This document shows positions 35,117 through 43,659 of a DNA stretch of 64,000 bases, in pieces. The translations under genes were made by a program, and so were the position numbers. Under the pieces are notes generated by a model. It was not told the DNA's origin, ran no database searches, and was given only the letters and a program-made list of their open reading frames with translations. The DNA is from Pseudoclavibacter soli DSM 23366 (GTDB lineage: Bacteria > Actinomycetota > Actinomycetes > Actinomycetales > Microbacteriaceae), in NCBI RefSeq assembly GCF_000423505.1, contig NZ_KE384027.1, forward strand, positions 497,140-561,139, written 5' to 3'. Position 1 is the stretch's first letter, and each line of letters starts with the position of its first letter.

Positions 35117-36175
35117 TCAGCTGCGGCGTGCGAGACTGCTGACATCGATGCCGCGCAGCTCGGAAAACTCTCGGCTGGCACCGGTCACGAGCACCTGTGT
35201 GTGCGCCAAGTCAGCGACAGAGGCGGCGCCCAGCAGCGTGAGAATGGTGCGCACCTGATGAGTCCATGCGACCAGTTCGGCAGTGAGTGCATCGACGCCG
35301 CTGTCGATGAGCACGTGCAGAAAGTGCCCTGAGACACCGACGGCGCTGGCACCCAAGGCGAGTGCGCGCACAACGTCGAGCGGGGTGCGCACGCCACCGG
35401 AGGCCAACAGCTGTGCATCGACCGGGTCACCGCCCAAACGAGCGTCTAACAGACAGTCCACGCTCGACTGCCCCCAGCCGGCCAGATACCGGTATTCGCT
35501 GCGCTCCCGGCGTTGGTTCTCGATGTCGATGAAGTTCGTGCCACCGGTGCCGCTGACATCGACCGTGCGCACGCCGCGGTCGATCAGCGCAAGGATGCTC
35601 GCTCGGCTGAGTCCGAAGCCCACCTCTTTGACCACCACGGGCACGTCGAGCGCGGCAGTGATCTGCTCAATACGGTCGAGCCAGCCCCGGAAATCGCGGT
35701 CGCCTTCAGGCATGACCAGCTCTTGTGCGGGGTTCACGTGAATTTGCAGGGCGTTGGCGTCAAGCAGGTCGACGGCAGTCTGCGCCTGCTCCACGGTCAT
35801 CTCGGCACTGACATTGGCGAACACGAAGGCATCGGGGGCGTGGTCTCGAATGACAGTGAAGGTGTCTGCAAGCGTGGCATCGCGCAACGCTGGGCTCACG
35901 GAGCCGCTGGCGATGGCGACACCGGCAGCTGCCGCAGCAGTGGCCAGCCCGGCGTTCAGGCGCCCGGTCATGGCGCTGCCACCGGTCATGGCGTTGATGT
36001 AGAACGGATGCGCCCAGCGTGCGCCGACGACTTCAGTTGAGGTGTCGACATCGTCAAGTCGCAGCCCATTGAACGAGTGGTGCACGAATGACACATCATC
36101 GAATCCGTTGGGGCGGCGCTCGTCGCGCAGCTGTTCGGCCAGGCGTACGTGTTCGTCTTTGCGCTCGCTGCTCAT
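35117..36175 (-). CDS. fni: Type 2 isopentenyl-diphosphate isomerase (FMN)
   Basis: 352 residues, interconverts IPP and DMAPP with reduced FMN. Motifs: SSERKDEHVRLA at the N-terminus, FYINAMTGGSAMTGRLN (FMN phosphate/flavin region), INVNPAQE-like IHVNPAQELVMPEGDRDF, VVKEVGFG and GTGGTNFIDIENQRR. The start at 36175 overlaps the pmvk stop as ATGA. Last gene of the mevalonate run. Its presence is usual in bacteria using this pathway. Confidence 0.95.
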   Translation of the reverse strand: MSSERKDEHVRLAEQLRDERRPNGFDDVSFVHHSFNGLRLDDVDTSTEVVGARWAHPFYINAMTGGSAMTGRLNAGLATAAAAAGVAIASGSVSPALRDATLADTFTVIRDHAPDAFVFANVSAEMTVEQAQTAVDLLDANALQIHVNPAQELVMPEGDRDFRGWLDRIEQITAALDVPVVVKEVGFGLSRASILALIDRGVRTVDVSGTGGTNFIDIENQRRERSEYRYLAGWGQSSVDCLLDARLGGDPVDAQLLASGGVRTPLDVVRALALGASAVGVSGHFLHVLIDSGVDALTAELVAWTHQVRTILTLLGAASVADLAHTQVLVTGASREFSELRGIDVSSLARRS

Positions 36176-37257
36176 ACAGACTCGCTTTCGGGTGTGCTGG
36201 GCACAAGGTCGAGGGGGCGGATACCGGCGTCGCGCCATGCCTGCTCGAGCCCGTCGATGTCGCGGCCGCGATCGATCAGCACGATGCCGCAGTCGCCGCC
36301 ACCGGCGCCGGAGCTCTTGCCCGCACCACCGAAGCGCTCGGCAATGTCGGCCAGCTGCTCCAGCAGCGGCGTTTCGATCACGACCCCGGTGTGCTCGCTG
36401 AGCGCGCTGAGTAGCTGGCGGTCGCGCCGCAGCTGCTGCTGCATGCCAACGAGGTCACCGCGGTCGAACGCAGCGATGAGCTCGTTGACGCATTCGGCGG
36501 ACTGTTGCAGAAAACGGTGATAATGCACCGTGCGCTGATCTTTGCGCGCCTGAATGCCACTGACCAGTCGGGCGGTCGATGCCGGGGTGCCCGTCCAGCC
36601 GACCACCAGGAAAGCGTCGGTGGGCGGGGTGAGGCGACGCACGCTGAGCCCGGGCCAAGGCATGGCCAGCAGGTCGTCGATGGCAGTGTCGGCTCGCCGC
36701 GAGCGAGCCCACTGGCGGTCAAAGGCGGTGTAGGCGATCCAGCCGCCATACAGGCTGGCCGCCACGTCGCCGCCCGACCCGGAGCGCTGCACATCGATGG
36801 TGGCCAGCAGTGACAGACGCAGCAGCTGCTCGCGCTGCAGCGAAAGCGAGTAGAACTCGGCGAGCGCACGCACTGTGGCCACAGTCACCGCGGCGGAGGA
36901 GCCGAGCCCGAACTTGCGCCCCGAGGCGTCGTCGAGCTCGCTGGTGATACTCATGTCGAACAGGCGCAACGGCACATCTCGTGCGCGGGCGACTTCTTCG
37001 ACCAGCCGGATGGCCGCGAGCACGAAGTCGTAGGGGGCGTCATCGGGGTCGATGACCAGATCGTCATCGTCGCGATGCCAAGTCAGCGGCAGTGCATCAT
37101 ATTGGTCAGAGCGGATGTGCCCTTCGGTTTCGGCGGGATCGACCCGCACAGTGACGTGGCGGTCAACGCCAACGAGCACTGCAGGCTGGCCCGGTTCGAC
37201 GACGGCGTATTCGCCGGCCACGTAGAGCTTGCCGCAGGCCGCCACCTCTACCGTCAT
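36172..37257 (-). CDS. Phosphomevalonate kinase
   Basis: 361 residues, GHMP-kinase fold, second phosphorylation of mevalonate. N-terminal GKLYVAGEYAVVEPGQPAVL, the ATP loop KFGLGSSAAVTVATV (about 115-129), DVAASLYGGWIAY, and the C-terminal GAGGGDCGIVL loop, all intact. The order mvk-mvaD-pmvk-idi is that of the Streptomyces CL190 cluster. One base separates it from mvaD. Confidence 0.94.
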   Translation of the reverse strand: MTVEVAACGKLYVAGEYAVVEPGQPAVLVGVDRHVTVRVDPAETEGHIRSDQYDALPLTWHRDDDDLVIDPDDAPYDFVLAAIRLVEEVARARDVPLRLFDMSITSELDDASGRKFGLGSSAAVTVATVRALAEFYSLSLQREQLLRLSLLATIDVQRSGSGGDVAASLYGGWIAYTAFDRQWARSRRADTAIDDLLAMPWPGLSVRRLTPPTDAFLVVGWTGTPASTARLVSGIQARKDQRTVHYHRFLQQSAECVNELIAAFDRGDLVGMQQQLRRDRQLLSALSEHTGVVIETPLLEQLADIAERFGGAGKSSGAGGGDCGIVLIDRGRDIDGLEQAWRDAGIRPLDLVPSTPESESV

Positions 37258-37258
37258 G

Positions 37259-38233
37259 TCATCCCTTGTCGATCGCGATCCCCGGACCGGGATAGTCTAC
37301 CGAGATCGTCAGGCCGGCAAGTCGTGCCCGCAGCCATTCGGCGAGCCGCTCGGCATCGGCTGCACTGGTGAGCACTTTCACATTGGCGCCGGCATCGATG
37401 GTGGCCCAAGCCGGAAGACCGGCAGCGCGCGCCTCGCGAACGGCGGCCAGAGCCTCCTGCGTGCCCGAGGTGAAATAGGAGATCGGCGGCACGGCGGCTC
37501 GCATCGTGGCATGCATGCCCAACGCGTTGGCCTCAGCGGTTTCGCCGAGCGTGGCAAGGTCTCCTTCGGCAACGGCTCGCAGTGCAATCTCCAAATCGCG
37601 GGCGCTGTCTTCGACCCAGCGGAAGAACAACGGTGAGGTGGCCACTGTGGATCGCATGGCCACTCGGCTTGAGACTGACTTGGCACTGTCGTCGACGAGA
37701 ATCACCAGGATGGCCAGGTCAAGTGGGCTGTGTATCGGCTCGGCAAAGGAGCTCTCGTCGTCGTGCCCGGCGTGCCACAGCGCCAGACCGCCGTAGATTG
37801 ATCTCGAAGCCGAGCCAGAGCCGCGTCTGGCCAGTCGTGACAGCGCGCGCGCATCGAGGTCAAGGCCGGCAGCAGCAGCAGCGGCGCCGGCGAGTGCGGC
37901 GAATCCCGAGGCCGAGCTGGCCAGCCCGGCGGCTGTCGGCACCTCGTTGCGGGAGGTCACCGTAGCGTGCGAGTGAAGGCCGGCGCGCTCGCGCACGAGA
38001 TCGAGAAAGGTCGAGATGCGTGTGAGTGCGGTGCCGTGCAGCGGCTCGCCGTCGAGCGTGGCGGTGTCAGCGGGCAGATCGCCGAATTCGACGGTGGTGA
38101 CCGTGCGCAGCCCGTCGAGAGTGAGCGACAGGCTCGAAGTGTAGGGCAGCACCAGCTCTTCGTCGCGCTTGCCCCAGTATTTGATCAGCGCGATGTTTGC
38201 ATGAGCGGTGGCGGTGGCCCGCCGCTGCGTCAC
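37259..38233 (-). CDS. mvaD: Diphosphomevalonate decarboxylase
   Basis: 324 residues, ATP-dependent decarboxylation to IPP. NIALIKYWGKRDEELVLPYTSS (split over about 13-34) is the family signature, with the ATP/substrate loop GLASSASGFAAL and the catalytic-Asp region FTSGTQEA...IDAGANVKVL. GTG start overlapping the mvk stop as GTGA. Clearly a decarboxylase rather than a kinase paralogue. Confidence 0.95.
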   Translation of the reverse strand: MTQRRATATAHANIALIKYWGKRDEELVLPYTSSLSLTLDGLRTVTTVEFGDLPADTATLDGEPLHGTALTRISTFLDLVRERAGLHSHATVTSRNEVPTAAGLASSASGFAALAGAAAAAAGLDLDARALSRLARRGSGSASRSIYGGLALWHAGHDDESSFAEPIHSPLDLAILVILVDDSAKSVSSRVAMRSTVATSPLFFRWVEDSARDLEIALRAVAEGDLATLGETAEANALGMHATMRAAVPPISYFTSGTQEALAAVREARAAGLPAWATIDAGANVKVLTSAADAERLAEWLRARLAGLTISVDYPGPGIAIDKG

Positions 38234-39267
38234 GCGGCGACCTCATACGCGTGTGGGGCGTAGACCCAGGTGCCGGTGGCTCCGGCGGCACCGAGCGCCT
38301 CTGTGATGCGGGCGGCGCTCGCCGCGCTGTCGGCAAGAGCGATGACGCAGCCGCCGCGCCCGCCGCCGGTGAGTTTTGCGCCGACTGCGCCCGCGGCTCG
38401 TGCGGCCTCGGTGAGAGCATCGAGGTGATCGTCACTCACGCCGAGCTGTGCGAGCAGCGCGTGTGCCTCGTTCATTTTGCGGCCCAAGCCCTGCACGTCA
38501 CCGAGCTGTACGTCAGCAATGGCCTGCTGAGTGATCTCGCCAAGTCGCTCGAGCAGAGGCCTGGTGGTCTCTGGGCTGCGCTCGTGCTGCTCGCGCACGT
38601 GCCCCACGGTCTCACGGGTGCTGCCGTGCACGCCAGAGTCTGCGACGACGATCCAAGTGGCCAGATTGACCTGTACGGGGGTGGCCTGCCCCGACTGAAA
38701 ATGAATCGGGGTGGCCGAAGAGGTCGCCGTGGCGTCGAGCCCAGACGGATGCCCATGGGCAACGCGCTCGGCGGTTTGAGTGAGCTCGAACAGGTCTTCG
38801 GCGTCAGCCTCAACGTCGAAGGCATCAAGGATGGCGCGGATCACCGCACCGGCTGCGGCGGCCGACGAGCCAAGCCCGCGCTCGGCGGGAAAGTCGCTGA
38901 GCGTGGTGATACTGAGGTGGGCATCCGGCCGGCCGATGAAATCAAGCGTGGCCTCGACGGCGCGAACGATGCTCGAAAAGCGGTCGGGCGCCTGATCGAG
39001 CGGGCCAGACCAGCCCAGACTGGCCAGCATCGACGGCCCCGGTGTCGGAGTGACCCGAGCGGTCATGCGCAGGTTGCGCAGGGGCAATGCGATTGCGGGG
39101 TAGCCGTAGACCACAGAGTGCTCGCCGAAGAGGATGATCTTCGCGACGGTGCGCCCGACGCCGACATGCGTGGGTGCAAGAGGGGGAGACGCCTGCACAG
39201 TCTCTTGGCCTTTCTCGGCGCTGCACGCCGTACGCAGTCTGCTCAGAGCAGATTCTGCACGATCCAT
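38230..39267 (-). CDS. mvk: Mevalonate kinase
   Basis: 345 residues, GHMP kinase. Motifs: AKIILFGEHSVVYGYPAIALP near the N-terminus, GLGSSAAAAGAVIRA, the catalytic Asp in HPSGLDATAT, and GAKLTGGGRGGCVIAL. The ATG at 39267 makes the gene overlap the TctA-like gene by 25 bases; a GTG at 39198 with AGAAAGG upstream is a plausible alternative (322 residues, then no overlap). Either way the genes are packed as one operon. Confidence 0.94.
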   Translation of the reverse strand: MDRAESALSRLRTACSAEKGQETVQASPPLAPTHVGVGRTVAKIILFGEHSVVYGYPAIALPLRNLRMTARVTPTPGPSMLASLGWSGPLDQAPDRFSSIVRAVEATLDFIGRPDAHLSITTLSDFPAERGLGSSAAAAGAVIRAILDAFDVEADAEDLFELTQTAERVAHGHPSGLDATATSSATPIHFQSGQATPVQVNLATWIVVADSGVHGSTRETVGHVREQHERSPETTRPLLERLGEITQQAIADVQLGDVQGLGRKMNEAHALLAQLGVSDDHLDALTEAARAAGAVGAKLTGGGRGGCVIALADSAASAARITEALGAAGATGTWVYAPHAYEVAA

Positions 39268-40604
39268 GGTGAGGCGTAGAGCGTCATGAACTGCACGCCA
39301 TAGCTCACCCCGAGCTTATTCAGGGTACCGCAGGCCACGCCCACGAGCAGCACGCCGAAGATGTTCATCACCCCGGCATCGAGATAGGCGAGCAGCAGGA
39401 TGAACCCGATGAACAGACCGAGCACCGCCTCATGTGAGATGCGCTGCATCACGATGCGGGTGATCTGGTACGAGTAGCGCACCGCGATGATGTAGGTCAG
39501 CACCAGCGCGAGCAGGGCGCCGAAGACGACGGCGATCACAAACTGCTGCGTGCTCAGCAGAGAGTGGATGTTCACGATCTCGGGAGTGGTGGTGAACACC
39601 GGAGGTGCGCTGAACAGGGCCTGCGCGGGGCCGATCGATACCGGTGACAGCGGCAGGCCGATGGCCAGCAGAGGAATGATCGTGCCAGAGAGGTATGTGG
39701 CATGGGCGATGCCGTTCATCGCCGAGACTCCGCGGTTGGCCTGCTTGACGCGATCTTTGCCGCCACCGCGAGCGAGATTGCCGAGCAGGAAGGTCAGCCC
39801 GACCGGGCTGAGGAAGAACAGCGGTGTCGACAGCAGCGACCAGAGCCCGGTGCGACCCAGCTCGTCTCGCGTGAGCACCTTGTTCGGGCTGAGCGACTGA
39901 CCCGACAAGTCGCGTCGAGAGATCTGAATGTGGGTGGGGGAGTGCAGCGGCAGGCGCTCGCGGGCCTGTTTGTTGAGCAGACCGAGCAGCGAGACCAGCA
40001 GCGGGCCGATCGTGATGCCGAGGAAGAACGAGATCGAGATGCTGCCGCTCTCGGGGATCACGCCTTGATCGCGATAGAGAGCGAGCAGCCCTTGGAAGAG
40101 CAGCGCCATGGGAATAATGGCGATCAGTGCGAGCAGGCGGTGGGCGCCCAGCAGCGCCAGGATCACCGCGCCGAAGACGAACAGCAGCGAACCGTACTGC
40201 CGAAGTGTTTCGGCGTAGGGCGCGATCAGCGAGGCCAACAGCAGACTGACCGGGATCGCGATGACCGTGCCCACAGCGCTGCCGGCAGCCATCTTCTTGA
40301 TGGTTTCAGCGGCGCGACCCTTCGACTTCAGGTAGAGCGAGTCGTCCATCATGGGCGTCGACATCACTCCGCCGGGCAGGCCGACCAATGCGGTCGGAAT
40401 GGCATTGGTGAGATTCAGCGTGACGATGGCGGCGATGAAGAAGGTGAGCACCACGATGGGAGCGGTGCCGGCCAGTACCAGCGCCAAGGTGACCGGCACC
40501 AGCACGCTGGTCTCGTCGGTGCCCGGAATGAAGCCGATGAAGGTGTACAGCGCGATGGCGCCGAGCGCGGCGAGCAGCATTTGGGTCAGCAGTGCGATAT
40601 CCAT
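39243..40604 (-). CDS. TctA-like permease upstream of mvk
   Basis: 453 residues, around 11-12 transmembrane helices in two related halves. The first half has FIGFIPGTDETSVLVPVT and NAIPTALVGLPGGVMSTPMMDD followed by KGRAAETIKKMAAGSAVGT, the pattern of TctA (tripartite tricarboxylate transporter) permeases; the second has GTIIPLLAIGLPLSPVSIGPAQ. It is shorter and more divergent than typical TctA (about 500). No TctC-type binding protein is nearby. It is tightly packed with the mevalonate kinase gene, so a role in moving an isoprenoid precursor is suspected but unproven. Confidence 0.78.
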   Translation of the reverse strand: MDIALLTQMLLAALGAIALYTFIGFIPGTDETSVLVPVTLALVLAGTAPIVVLTFFIAAIVTLNLTNAIPTALVGLPGGVMSTPMMDDSLYLKSKGRAAETIKKMAAGSAVGTVIAIPVSLLLASLIAPYAETLRQYGSLLFVFGAVILALLGAHRLLALIAIIPMALLFQGLLALYRDQGVIPESGSISISFFLGITIGPLLVSLLGLLNKQARERLPLHSPTHIQISRRDLSGQSLSPNKVLTRDELGRTGLWSLLSTPLFFLSPVGLTFLLGNLARGGGKDRVKQANRGVSAMNGIAHATYLSGTIIPLLAIGLPLSPVSIGPAQALFSAPPVFTTTPEIVNIHSLLSTQQFVIAVVFGALLALVLTYIIAVRYSYQITRIVMQRISHEAVLGLFIGFILLLAYLDAGVMNIFGVLLVGVACGTLNKLGVSYGVQFMTLYASPWIVQNLL

Positions 40605-40924
40605 CAGCGTTCGCCCTCTGCATCATTGTCAGCGCCATCGTCGGTGATGACCGTCGACACTGCGGCGTCGGTGATGGTGACCACTCGCTTGGGGCGGATC
40701 AGCGCGGCGGCGGCGATGAATCCCACGACCGAGCCGCCGAGACCCCAGAAAAACAGGCTCGAGCCGAGCCAGGTCGCGATGAGCAGCGCTGCGATGGTGG
40801 CACCGCTGCACAGCAGCAGCGACCAAACGAGATCACGTGGTGAGACGAGGTCGTTCCAGACCTCGGGATACTTGGGAGAACTCTGAGCAGGCGCGGAGTG
40901 CGTCTTTGCATCTGCGGGTGTCAT
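40604..40924 (-). CDS. Small membrane protein in TctB position
   Basis: 106 residues with a hydrophilic N-terminus, two adjacent transmembrane helices (about 33-51 and 56-75) and an acidic tail. It overlaps the start of the TctA-like gene, as TctB genes do, but TctB normally has four helices and about 150 residues. Homology to TctB cannot be claimed from sequence; it is called by position. GATGAGG lies upstream of the ATG. Confidence 0.7.
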   Translation of the reverse strand: MTPADAKTHSAPAQSSPKYPEVWNDLVSPRDLVWSLLLCSGATIAALLIATWLGSSLFFWGLGGSVVGFIAAAALIRPKRVVTITDAAVSTVITDDGADNDAEGER

Positions 40925-40932
40925 GAGACCTC

Positions 40933-40955
40933 ATCGTACGGCATGGTCATGCCGT
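40933..40955 (-). promoter_or_regulatory. Palindrome in the promoter spacer of the tct-mevalonate operon
   Basis: ACGGCATG-GT-CATGCCGT (40938-40955), perfect 8-bp arms. On the minus strand a -10 TACGAT (40938-40933) touches its edge and ends 8 bases before ATG 40924. The palindrome fills the space between -10 and the expected -35, where no good -35 is seen. Confidence 0.55.
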
Positions 40956-40977
40956 TCGGCAGGGCGGATGCGCGGGT

Positions 40978-41439
40978 TCAGTCGGTGCCGCGAATGACGA
41001 TGGCCTCGGTGCCGGGCAGGTGCGAGGCCTCATCGGCCAAGATGGCGTCGAGTGCGGAGTCGTCGCTGGCGACCAAGAACTCGTGCGTACGTGCCACCTC
41101 GTCGTCTTCGCCGATGAGCTCGGCTGCCTTGCCGAGCTCGAACAGCGAGAGCAGGAACCCGCGGTTGGGCTCGTGCTGCCACGGGATGGGCCCCTGGCCC
41201 TTCCAACCCTTGCGGCGCAGGGCGTCGAGGCCGCGATGGTAGCCGGTGCGTGCGTAGGCGTAGGCCTCGATGTACTGGCCGTGCGTACGAGCGTGCTGGG
41301 CGAGCAGCGCCCAGGGCAGCGATGCCGCCGGGAACTGCGCGGCGACCCGAGTCAGCGGATCGTTGGCGAGAGCCTGCGCGAGGCCGTCGACCTGATCGAG
41401 AAGCGTCGGAGGAACGTCAAGCAGATTGTGATCACCCAT
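40978..41439 (-). CDS. DUF3151 family protein
   Basis: 153 residues, soluble, no membrane segment. Recognised by LLDVPPTLLDQ at the N-terminus, TGYHRGLDALRRKGWKG and HEPNRGFLLSLFELGKAAELIGE, the pattern of actinobacterial DUF3151 (mycobacterial Rv0360c type). Function is unknown. ATG 41439 is chosen because a -10 CATAAT ends exactly 7 bases before it (leaderless); a TTG six codons upstream is less likely. Confidence 0.88.
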   Translation of the reverse strand: MGDHNLLDVPPTLLDQVDGLAQALANDPLTRVAAQFPAASLPWALLAQHARTHGQYIEAYAYARTGYHRGLDALRRKGWKGQGPIPWQHEPNRGFLLSLFELGKAAELIGEDDEVARTHEFLVASDDSALDAILADEASHLPGTEAIVIRGTD

Positions 41440-41446
41440 GGCTTCG

Positions 41447-41452
41447 ATTATG
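41447..41452 (-). promoter_or_regulatory. -10 CATAAT of the DUF3151 gene
   Basis: Minus-strand hexamer followed by 7 bases and the ATG; it indicates a leaderless transcript. Confidence 0.5.
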
Positions 41453-41481
41453 CCCAACCGCAGCAGGGATGTCGATCTGGT

Positions 41482-42207
41482 TCACCGGTGATATACAGTC
41501 GCGAAACGGCGCAGCAACGCGTTCGCCCGCGAGGTGTCAAGAGCTGCCGTGTCACGGTCGAGACTCGCGAGCGCGCCCTCGGGGTAGTAGCCATGCCCGT
41601 CGTAGAGGGCAAGCCGATCGATGAATGCCGGTTGGTCGAGCTCGGGGTGAAACTGCGTGGCATACACGTTGGCTCCGACGCGAAACATCTGCACGGGTGC
41701 GGTCGCAGAGGTCACGAGCAGTGTCGCCTCTGCAGGGGTGGCCAAAAGCGATTCGCGGTGAGCGACGAACGAGTCGAATGCTTTCGGCAGGTCTGCGGTC
41801 AGCTCGTCGTCGGCCGCCGCCGCAGTGGGCGTGAGGCGCACGGCACCAGCGGTCTCGGCGTGGTCGGGGCCAAGCGGTGCTCCGAGTGCCGCACCGAGCG
41901 TGCCGATGCCATAGCAGGCGCCAAAGAACGGCAGGTCGGCGTCGATCACTCGTGCGACCAGAGCGCGCAGGTCGGCCTCGACGCGCAGTTGCGTCGCGTC
42001 TTTGTCTGGTTTTGTCCAGTCGTACGGGCTGCCGCCCAGCAGCACTCCCGAGAACTCGGTCAGGTTGAGTTTGGGCAGTGGGGCGGCCTCGAGGCGCACG
42101 TGAGCGAGCTGATCCGGCTGCAGACCGGTATGGCGCAGCAGCGCGAGATGCTCGCCATGCGTGGCGCGGTCGTCGGAGCGCACACTGAGATGCAGAAACG
42201 GCTTCAC
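41482..42207 (-). CDS. Class I glutamine amidotransferase-like protein
   Basis: 241 residues, stand-alone GATase1 domain of the GMP-synthase-like (GuaA N-terminal) type. The catalytic triad is recognisable: nucleophile in FFGACYGIGTLG, His in TQFHPELD. Such free-standing members act in various deaminations or gamma-glutamyl hydrolyses; the substrate is unknown. GTG start preceded by TAGGCT. Divergent from tgt. Confidence 0.88.
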   Translation of the reverse strand: MKPFLHLSVRSDDRATHGEHLALLRHTGLQPDQLAHVRLEAAPLPKLNLTEFSGVLLGGSPYDWTKPDKDATQLRVEADLRALVARVIDADLPFFGACYGIGTLGAALGAPLGPDHAETAGAVRLTPTAAAADDELTADLPKAFDSFVAHRESLLATPAEATLLVTSATAPVQMFRVGANVYATQFHPELDQPAFIDRLALYDGHGYYPEGALASLDRDTAALDTSRANALLRRFATVYHR

Positions 42208-42296
42208 ACCGCCAGCCTATGTTGTACCCCATGACGGTAGGGAAGTGTTTCGCTGTGCGTCATGTGGTCGCCCTCCGTGCCGCGGTGTGCACGTGC

Positions 42297-42302
42297 GAGA
42301 AT
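42297..42302 (+). promoter_or_regulatory. -10 GAGAAT of tgt
   Basis: Six bases separate the hexamer from the GTG start at 42309; leaderless arrangement. Confidence 0.4.
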
Positions 42303-42308
42303 GGCGCG

Positions 42309-43541
42309 GTGACTTTTTCGTTTGACATCGGTACCCGACTCGAAGGGCGCGCGGCCCGCACCGGGGTCATCCACACCCCACACGGCGACATTCAGACGCC
42401 CGCGTTCATTCCGGTGGCCACGCAGGCCACGGTCAAAGCAGTGCTGCCCGAGGCGATGGATGCCGTGGGTGCCCAGGCGCTGCTGTCGAACGCCTATCAC
42501 CTGTATCTGCAGCCCGGGGCCGAAGTGCTCGACGCCGCCGGTGGTCTCGGCTCGTTTATGAACTGGCCCGGGCCCACGTTTACCGATTCAGGGGGCTTTC
42601 AGGTGATGAGCCTCGGAGCCGGCTTCAAAAAGGTGCTCGCGATGAGCACTGAAGGTCGGCAGTCTGACGAGGTCATCGCAGCCGGCAAAGAGCGGCTCGC
42701 CCACGTCGACGACGATGGGGTGACGTTCAAATCGCATCTTGACGGGGGCATCCATCGATTCACCCCCGAGGTGTCGATGCAGATTCAGCACCAGATCGGT
42801 GCCGACATCATGTTCGCGTTTGACGAGCTGACCACGCTGATGAACACCCGCGGGTATCAGGAGCGCTCGCTGGAGCGCACCAGGCTTTGGGCCGAGCGCT
42901 GTCTTGCCGAGCACAGGCGTCAGACCGAGCAGCGTGCCGACCGACCGTACCAGGCGCTGTTCGGTGTGCTGCAGGGGGCCAACTATGAAGACCTGCGGCG
43001 CAAGGCGGCGCGTGATCTTGGCGGTATGGAAATTGACGGCCAGCGCTTCGACGGGTTTGGGCTTGGTGGCGCACTTGAGAAGCCTCGCATGGCCGAGATC
43101 ATCGGCTGGATGACCGAGGAGCTGCCCGAAGACCGCCCGCGACACCTGCTCGGCATCAGCGAACCCGACGACCTGTTCGCGGCGATCGAAGCCGGCGCCG
43201 ACACCTTCGACTGCGTATCGCCGACGCGGGTGGCGCGCAGCTCTGCGGTGTACTCGCGGTTCGGGCGTTACAACCTGAAGCAGGCGCGCTTTCGCACCCG
43301 CTTCGACGCCATTGACGAGGGCTGTGACTGCTACACCTGCACCCATTACACCCGGGCATACCTGCACCATCTCTTCAAGGCCAAAGAGATGAATGCGGCG
43401 ACGCTGTGCAGCATCCATAATGAGCGCTTTGTGGTGCGGCTGGTCGATGACATCAGGGCGTCGATCGAGCGCGGTGACTTCGATGAGCTGCGCGCGCAGG
43501 TGCTCGGTGACTACTACGGAGAGACGCCCGCGGGGCGGTGA
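42309..43541 (+). CDS. tgt: tRNA-guanine transglycosylase (queuine/preQ1)
   Basis: 410 residues, exchanges guanine-34 of tRNAs with GUN anticodons for a queuosine precursor. Substrate loop TFTDSGGFQVMSL, the catalytic Asp in TFDCVSPTRVAR and the zinc site CDCYTCTHYTRAYLHHL are complete. GTG 42309 is chosen from the family N-terminus (TFSFDIGTRLEGRAARTG) and the -10 position; the frame extends 30 codons further upstream without family resemblance. The adjacent precursor transporter supports salvage. Confidence 0.94.
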   Translation: MTFSFDIGTRLEGRAARTGVIHTPHGDIQTPAFIPVATQATVKAVLPEAMDAVGAQALLSNAYHLYLQPGAEVLDAAGGLGSFMNWPGPTFTDSGGFQVMSLGAGFKKVLAMSTEGRQSDEVIAAGKERLAHVDDDGVTFKSHLDGGIHRFTPEVSMQIQHQIGADIMFAFDELTTLMNTRGYQERSLERTRLWAERCLAEHRRQTEQRADRPYQALFGVLQGANYEDLRRKAARDLGGMEIDGQRFDGFGLGGALEKPRMAEIIGWMTEELPEDRPRHLLGISEPDDLFAAIEAGADTFDCVSPTRVARSSAVYSRFGRYNLKQARFRTRFDAIDEGCDCYTCTHYTRAYLHHLFKAKEMNAATLCSIHNERFVVRLVDDIRASIERGDFDELRAQVLGDYYGETPAGR

Positions 43542-43575
43542 GCTAGTGGCGTAATCTCAGCAGCTCCTGCGCATC

Positions 43576-43605
43576 GTCTGCAGCTGCGCCGCGTGTTGCG
43601 CAGAC
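43576..43605. repeat. REP-like element, copy 1
   Basis: 30-base core bounded by GTCTGC and its complement GCAGAC, identical at 26 of 30 positions to 47395-47424. Weaker similarity extends on both sides to about 80 bases. Lies between the convergent tgt and yhhQ genes. Confidence 0.75.
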
Positions 43606-43659
43606 TTTGTGCTGCTGCTGCGGAAATTGCGTGGGTGAGGGGAAGGCAGGCGCCGCGCG

